Source: CAYRPN01 sp964426135
Lineage (GTDB): Bacteria > Planctomycetota > Phycisphaerae > Phycisphaerales > Phycisphaeraceae
Reading direction: 5' to 3'
Assembly (NCBI GenBank): GCA_964426135.1
Contig: CAYRPN010000168.1
Span: 1 to 10,721 of the forward strand
DNA: 10,721 nucleotides
The position numbers and the translations under genes were made by a program. Shown here piece by piece: positions 6,450 through 10,721 of this stretch. Each line of letters starts with the position of its first letter. Position 1 is the first letter of the stretch. The notes below the pieces were generated by a model that was given only the letters and a program-made list of their open reading frames with translations, was not told where the DNA came from and ran no database searches.

Positions 6450-6829
6450 TGGCCGAAGTGACGAATCATCTGAGCGATTTCATCGCAATCGCCGAGGCGG
6501 TTGCCGACGAGACGAGGGCGAGGGCTCTGGCTCTGCTGGCCGGCGGCGAATTGTGCGTGTGCCAGATCGTCGATGTGTTGCGGCTGGCTCCGTCCACCGT
6601 GTCGCAGCACATGACGCTGCTGGCCCGCGCCGGACTGGTGGAGCGGCGGAAGGAAGGGCGCTGGCATTTCTACCGCCTGGCGAACCGCGGCGCGGCGCCT
6701 CAGGTCCGTCAGGCGCTTCGCTGGGTGCGAAGCGCTGTCGGCAACGATGCCCGCATCCTCGCCGACCGCAAGTCGCTGTCGCGCGTCATGTGCAAAGACC
6801 TGACGGAGGTGTGTGCATGCTACCGATGA
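6449..6829 (+). CDS. arsR: ArsR/SmtB-family arsenic-responsive repressor
   Basis: This 126-residue winged-helix repressor is expected to bind the promoter of its own operon and release DNA on binding As(III). The metal-site motif ELCVCQI lies at 34-40 (C36, C38). The third cysteine of the R773-type ELCVCDLC site is replaced by Val41, while three cysteines near the C-terminus (C115, C122, C124) could complete a site. The recognition helix is APSTVSQHMTLLARAGLV (47-64), and the wing is KEGRWHFYRL (68-77). No Shine-Dalgarno precedes the ATG and the likely -10 box is only 7 nt upstream, so the message may be leaderless. Its last codons overlap the aquaporin start, with GGAGG for the next gene inside this reading frame, which suggests translational coupling. 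The arsenic specificity rests on the motif plus the operon context. Confidence 0.93.
   Translation: MAEVTNHLSDFIAIAEAVADETRARALALLAGGELCVCQIVDVLRLAPSTVSQHMTLLARAGLVERRKEGRWHFYRLANRGAAPQVRQALRWVRSAVGNDARILADRKSLSRVMCKDLTEVCACYR
6805..6809 (+). promoter_or_regulatory. Shine-Dalgarno deciding the aquaporin start
   Basis: GGAGG ends 7 nt before the ATG at 6817 and 16 nt before the in-frame ATG at 6826. The first is therefore the likely start, overlapping the end of arsR by 13 bp. The open frame continues upstream to 6553, but only as a shadow of arsR. Confidence 0.75.
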
Positions 6830-7527
6830 AGCTCACACTTCCAGCCGGGCTGCGCCCCCTGGCCGCCGAAACGATCGGCACGTTCGCGCTGGTCTTCGCC
6901 GGCTGCGGGGCGATCGTGATCAATGACATCAGCGGCGCGGTGACGCACGTGGGCGTTGCGCTCACCTTCGGGCTGGTGGTGATGGCGATGATCTATGCGG
7001 TCGGGGATGTGAGCGGGGCGCACCTGAATCCCGCCGTGACGCTGGGCTTTTTCCTCGCCGGCCGATTCCCCGCGCGGCAGATCGTGCCGTATGCGATCAG
7101 CCAGTGCGGCGGTGCGTTCGCGGCCGCGCTGCTGCTGCGCGGGTTGTTCCCCGAGCAAGCGAATCTCGGCGCCACGCTGCCGCGCGGCAGCGCGGGCCAG
7201 TCGTTTGTGCTGGAGATCGTGCTGACATTCGTGCTCATGTTCGTGATCCTGCGCGTGGCGATCGGGGCGAAGGAGAAGGGCATCATGGCAGGCGTGGCGA
7301 TCGGCGCGGTGGTCGGACTGGAGGCGATGTTCGCCGGCCCGATCTGCGGAGCATCGATGAACCCGGCGCGGTCGCTGGCGCCGGCAATCGTCAGCGGGCA
7401 GATGAGCGATGTGTGGATTTACCTGATCGCACCGACACTTGGAGCCGCGCTGGCGGTGCCGGCGTGGATGATGGTGAGTGCCCAGTCGAATACTTTGCCG
7501 CGGATGGACGCGGATGAACGCGGATGA
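6817..7527 (+). CDS. aqpS: arsenic-type aquaglyceroporin (AqpS-like MIP channel)
   Basis: This is a 236-residue inner-membrane channel of the major intrinsic protein family. The two pore-forming half-helices are present: GAHLNPAVTLG (68-78, NPA 71-73) and GASMNPARSLAPA (178-190, NPA 182-184), within a six-helix hydrophobic pattern. By hand alignment to E. coli AqpZ, the selectivity filter reads F51, A170, A179, R185. The bulky water-channel histidine is replaced by alanine, which fits a wider, solute-conducting pore. Position between arsR and arsC matches Sinorhizobium meliloti, where AqpS lets arsenite flow out after arsenate reduction. The final residues (about PRMDADERG) are encoded by a GCGGATGRAC repeat and are probably not functional. 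A plain glycerol or water channel is the alternative, but the context makes arsenite the leading substrate. The symbol follows the S. meliloti gene by analogy. Confidence 0.9.
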   Translation: MLPMKLTLPAGLRPLAAETIGTFALVFAGCGAIVINDISGAVTHVGVALTFGLVVMAMIYAVGDVSGAHLNPAVTLGFFLAGRFPARQIVPYAISQCGGAFAAALLLRGLFPEQANLGATLPRGSAGQSFVLEIVLTFVLMFVILRVAIGAKEKGIMAGVAIGAVVGLEAMFAGPICGASMNPARSLAPAIVSGQMSDVWIYLIAPTLGAALAVPAWMMVSAQSNTLPRMDADERG

Positions 7528-7564
7528 GATCGCAGTGAACCGATCCCAGTCATCCGCGTTCATC
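7501..7564 (+). repeat. GCGGATGRAC repeat forming an intercistronic hairpin
   Basis: Three tandem 10-bp units (CGGATGGACG, CGGATGAACG, CGGATGAGAT; 7501-7530) end the aquaporin gene. The segment GATGAACGCGGATGA (7513-7527) is perfectly complementary to TCATCCGCGTTCATC (7550-7564), giving a 15-bp stem with a 22-nt loop. The aquaporin TGA lies at the end of the left arm. There is no T tract, so it more likely stabilises or processes the message between aqpS and arsC than terminates it. Confidence 0.75.
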
Positions 7565-7605
7565 GGCGGCTCGCTGATCCGCGGCTCAACCAGTGAGACA
7601 GAATC

Positions 7606-8046
7606 ATGAGCACCGCATCATCGAACAAACTCCGCCTTCTCTTCGTCTGCGTCGAGAACTCCAACCGCAGCCAGATGGCGCAGGCGTTTGCCCGCATCAT
7701 TGGCGGCGACGCGGTGGAAGCCTACAGCGCCGGCTCGCGCCCCAGCGGCAAGGTGAATCCGAAAGCCATCGAAGCCATGCGCGAGTTGGGCTATGACCTG
7801 ACCGCGCACGAGTCGAAATCGCTCGACGCCCTGCCTGCCGTCACCTTCGACGCGGCGGTGACGATGGGCTGCGGCGACGCCTGCCCGCACGTGGCGGCGA
7901 AGCTGCGCGATGACTGGCAGATTCCCGACCCGCGCAACATGCCGCCGGAGGAGTTCCGAGTGGTGCGCGACCTGGTGCGGGAGAAGGTCAAGGCACTGAT
8001 CGGGCGGCTGCACGCTCAACCTGACGCCGCCGGCATTCGCCATTAG
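7606..8046 (+). CDS. arsC: arsenate reductase, low-molecular-weight phosphatase type
   Basis: This cytoplasmic enzyme would reduce As(V) to As(III), the form exported by the neighbouring channel. The 146-residue product has the phosphatase P-loop VCVENSNRSQMAQ (14-26), with catalytic C15 and R21 in the Cx5R spacing, SAGSRP (41-46), and the late acidic DPR loop (D108). A second pair of cysteines lies in MGCGDACP (87-94: C89, C93), as in thiol-relay ArsC proteins. The spacing is shorter than the C82-C89 pair of S. aureus pI258 ArsC and closer to the CGDxCP type described for actinobacterial mycothiol-linked or thioredoxin-linked enzymes. It lies 78 bp after the aquaporin, behind a hairpin. The ribosome binding site is weak (GTGAGA around 7593-7598). 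A protein tyrosine phosphatase is possible, but the NSNRSQMA sequence and operon favour ArsC. Confidence 0.92.
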   Translation: MSTASSNKLRLLFVCVENSNRSQMAQAFARIIGGDAVEAYSAGSRPSGKVNPKAIEAMRELGYDLTAHESKSLDALPAVTFDAAVTMGCGDACPHVAAKLRDDWQIPDPRNMPPEEFRVVRDLVREKVKALIGRLHAQPDAAGIRH

Positions 8047-8068
8047 CCCCGGATTGCATACCGCCAAG

Positions 8069-8098
8069 TTGGACTTGAGGCTCCAGCCCTGCTACACT
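8069..8098 (+). promoter_or_regulatory. candidate promoter for the DEAD-box helicase gene
   Basis: TTGGAC (8069-8074), an 18-nt spacer and TACACT (8093-8098) form a plausible sigma-70 promoter just after the arsC stop. A start near 8105 gives the helicase gene a leader of about 150 nt containing several hairpins. This is prediction from consensus only. Confidence 0.4.
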
Positions 8099-8169
8099 CC
8101 TTCCCCAACTGCCCGCTTCGATCTTTCTTGAGCCCGCGTTTCGCGGCATCTCCCAGACAGAATACGAGC

Positions 8170-8198
8170 CCAGTTGCAGCGCATCGAACTGGTTTTTT
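8170..8198 (+). terminator. terminator-like hairpin with T6 tract in the helicase leader
   Basis: CCAGTT (8170-8175) pairs with AACTGG (8187-8192) across an 11-nt loop, and the stem is followed directly by TTTTTT (8193-8198). The 6-bp stem is short for an efficient terminator. It either ends the arsenic operon 123 nt after arsC or, if the promoter at 8069-8098 is real, acts as an attenuator in the helicase leader. Confidence 0.45.
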
Positions 8199-8223
8199 CC
8201 TCGGCATTTGCCCAGGGCCTTTT

Positions 8224-8250
8224 ACGGTGCGCCTAGTCACCGTTAAGGAA
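8224..8250 (+). promoter_or_regulatory. hairpin abutting the helicase ribosome binding site
   Basis: ACGGTG (8224-8229) pairs with CACCGT (8238-8243) with an 8-nt loop. The Shine-Dalgarno AAGGAA follows at 8245-8250, 8 nt before the ATG. The hairpin ends one base before the Shine-Dalgarno and could influence ribosome access. Confidence 0.45.
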
Positions 8251-8258
8251 ACTGTTCG

Positions 8259-9803
<1,545 letters not shown>

Positions 9804-9830
9804 GGCAGACCACAAACCGAACTCCGTGAC

Positions 9831-9860
9831 AACCCTCGACGCAAGTTGAGGGTTTTTTCT
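9831..9860 (+). terminator. rho-independent terminator of the helicase gene
   Basis: AACCCTCGAC (9831-9840) pairs with GTTGAGGGTT (9845-9854) with one G-T wobble and closes a GCAA (GNRA) tetraloop. The T tract runs from 9853 to 9858 and continues CTT. It sits 28 nt past the rhlE stop, in the right orientation. Confidence 0.93.
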
Positions 9861-9887
9861 TGGCCCCTCGCCTTCACCAATGGAACC

Positions 9888-9923
9888 GGGGGAGCCGGGG
9901 GAGCCGGGGGAGCCGGGGGCGGG
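9888..9923 (+). repeat. 9-bp GGGGGAGCC tandem repeat, G-quadruplex-prone
   Basis: Four runs of five G (9888-9892, 9897-9901, 9906-9910, 9915-9919) are separated by identical AGCC loops, and a further GGG follows at 9921-9923. The spacing meets the usual G-quadruplex pattern on the plus strand. It starts about 30 bp after the helicase terminator. Confidence 0.85.
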
Positions 9924-10300
9924 CAGGACCCGTGAAACCTCTCGTCCCTGCCCCGTCTACGAGCTTCCCCATGTGGCCGGCCACTGACCCCCCACCGGGC
10001 CAAAACCCACTCAAACGCCGGCATTTCAAGCGTTTATGAATTGACTGCCAAAAAGGTAGGACACTTTTCGGCCACTCGCGGCGGCCGGGGATTTCCTGTC
10101 GTGTCCAGGTGAAAAGCTTGCCAAAGAACAGCGCGGCCCCAAAGGCGGGACGTCGGTCGCGTCTACCTTACATTGACCGATCTACGTCGATGGTTTCACC
10201 TTCTCACGGACCTTGTTCAGATGGGTGCGGCAAGAAAAGCCGGCGACGAAGTCGCGGCATTCCCTGACGCGCTTCGCCGACGACGCAGAGCGCATCGAAG
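9924..10300. other. 377 bp with no supported gene
   Basis: No open frame here has a convincing start, ribosome binding site and family resemblance. A short frame around 10173-10300 (TTG or internal ATG start) runs straight into the palindromic repeats and is not trusted. The segment near 10047-10075 (AAAAAGGTAGGACACTTTTC) has a composition unlike its surroundings and might be a remnant of a mobile element end, but nothing confirms this. Confidence 0.5.
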
Positions 10301-10329
10301 GGGTGTGCCCAATTTTACGGGGCCTTGCT

Positions 10330-10485
10330 CCCTCTCCCTTCCAGGGTGGCCGAGTCTAACCGGGGGACGAGGCCGGGTGAGGGTCGGGACGAACAGATGG
10401 TTGCGGCATCCGTCGCGCGATGGTGGCGATTGCAAACGTGTGCGTCCCGACCCTCACCCCAGCCCTCTCCCTGGAAGGGAGAGGG
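10330..10485. repeat. nested REP-like inverted repeats within repeat unit 1
   Basis: Outer arms CCCTCTCCCTTCCAGGG (10330-10346) and its exact complement (10469-10485), and inner arms GGGTGAGGGTCGGGACG (10375-10391) and its exact complement (10443-10459), are 17 bp each. The CCCTCACCCCAGCCCTCTCC theme recurs as a dispersed repeat in many GC-rich bacteria. In unit 2 the same arms recur (offset +228), with one mismatch in the outer stem. Confidence 0.88.
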
Positions 10486-10512
10486 GGCAGGAGTGCCGCC
10501 TCTGGAAATATT

Positions 10513-10537
10513 GGCACACCCTGGACCAGGGTGTGCC
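10513..10537. repeat. 25-bp palindrome at the junction of the tandem units
   Basis: GGCACACCCTGG (10513-10524), a single central A, and CCAGGGTGTGCC (10526-10537) are perfectly complementary. Pairing of ATTG with CAAT outside continues after a one-base bulge. The right arm overlaps the first bases of repeat unit 2, so the junction itself is a dyad. Confidence 0.88.
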
Positions 10538-10721
10538 CAATTTTCCCGGGCCTTGCTCCCTCTTCCTTCCAGGGTGGCCGAGTCTAACCGGGGGATGAGG
10601 CCGGGTGAGGGTCGGGACGAACAGATGGTTGCGGCATCCGTCGCGCGATGGTGGCGATTGCAAACGTGTGCGTCCCGACCCTCACCCCAGCCCTCTCCCT
10701 GGAAGGGAGAGGGGGCAGGAG

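Larger units (their letters stand above)
10301..10721. repeat. 193-bp palindromic unit in direct tandem, 228-bp period
   Basis: Copies 10301-10493 and 10529-10721 are the same length and differ at four positions that I can find (two near 10317-10319, one near 10336, one near 10367, against the second copy). A 35-bp spacer (10494-10528) separates them. The second copy ends exactly at the window edge, so the array may continue. Confidence 0.93.

Noticed and set aside
6553..6816. Upstream extension of the aquaporin open frame (88 more codons)
   Set aside because: It overlaps arsR almost completely and is Arg/Gly/Pro-rich, with no family similarity. GGAGG before the ATG at 6817 sets the true start.
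10059..10106. GGACAC/GTGTCC dyad as a transposon end
   Set aside because: The arms are 6 bp and 36 bp apart, and the neighbouring TTTTC/GAAAAG segments are in the wrong order to extend the stem. No transposase is near.
10173..10598. 141-codon plus-strand open frame and minus-strand frames at 10217-10435 and 10454-10663
   Set aside because: They are mostly translations of the 193-bp palindromic repeats. The near-identical peptides of the two minus frames only reflect the duplicated DNA.
10301..10721. CRISPR array
   Set aside because: There are only two units, 193 bp each with a 35-bp spacer, and the inverse size relation of CRISPR repeats and spacers. No cas genes are present.

Overview
The window looks like a piece of a GC-rich Planctomycetota chromosome. 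The strongest marker is the large minus-strand gene at 2620-5997. It encodes a secreted protein with the planctomycete cytochrome (PSCyt1/PSCyt2, DUF1549) and PSD1 (DUF1553) architecture, which is abundant in Planctomycetota and much rarer elsewhere. Many short palindromic and tandem repeats between and inside genes fit the same picture. The class cannot be resolved from sequence alone, and related phyla such as Verrucomicrobiota are not strictly excluded.

Layout. Positions 1-148 hold a possible 3' end of a plus-strand gene and a hairpin. The minus strand then carries, in transcription order, the PSCyt/PSD1 gene (5997 to 2620), a branched-chain amino acid aminotransferase (ilvE, 2516 to 1644, with its own TATAAT box) and tRNA pseudouridine synthase D (truD, 1594 to 149). 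A 450-base divergent intergenic region (5998-6448) contains two large, nearly perfect hairpins. The plus strand then carries a compact arsenic module: an ArsR repressor (6449-6829), an overlapping arsenic-type aquaglyceroporin (6817-7527) and a low-molecular-weight-phosphatase-type arsenate reductase (7606-8046). After a structured leader comes a RhlE-like DEAD-box RNA helicase (8259-9803), closed by a textbook terminator (9831-9860). From 9861 to the end no gene is supported. That stretch holds a G-quadruplex-prone tandem repeat, an unassigned 380 bases, and a 193-bp palindromic unit repeated with a 228-bp period that runs off the end of the window.

How the genes work together. The arsR-aquaporin-arsC set matches the Sinorhizobium meliloti type of arsenate detoxification: arsenate is reduced in the cytoplasm and arsenite leaves through an aquaglyceroporin channel instead of an ArsB/Acr3 pump. 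No pump gene lies in the window. ilvE and truD are housekeeping genes with no functional link to each other beyond shared direction.

The most unusual signal is a composite short-period repeat (a 7-bp block followed by an 8-bp block). It occurs twice, in the same orientation, inside the PSCyt/PSD1 coding sequence. Both copies preserve the reading frame and both interrupt conserved family motifs. Their periods make them free of stop codons in all six frames, so they behave like coding-tolerant invading repeats.
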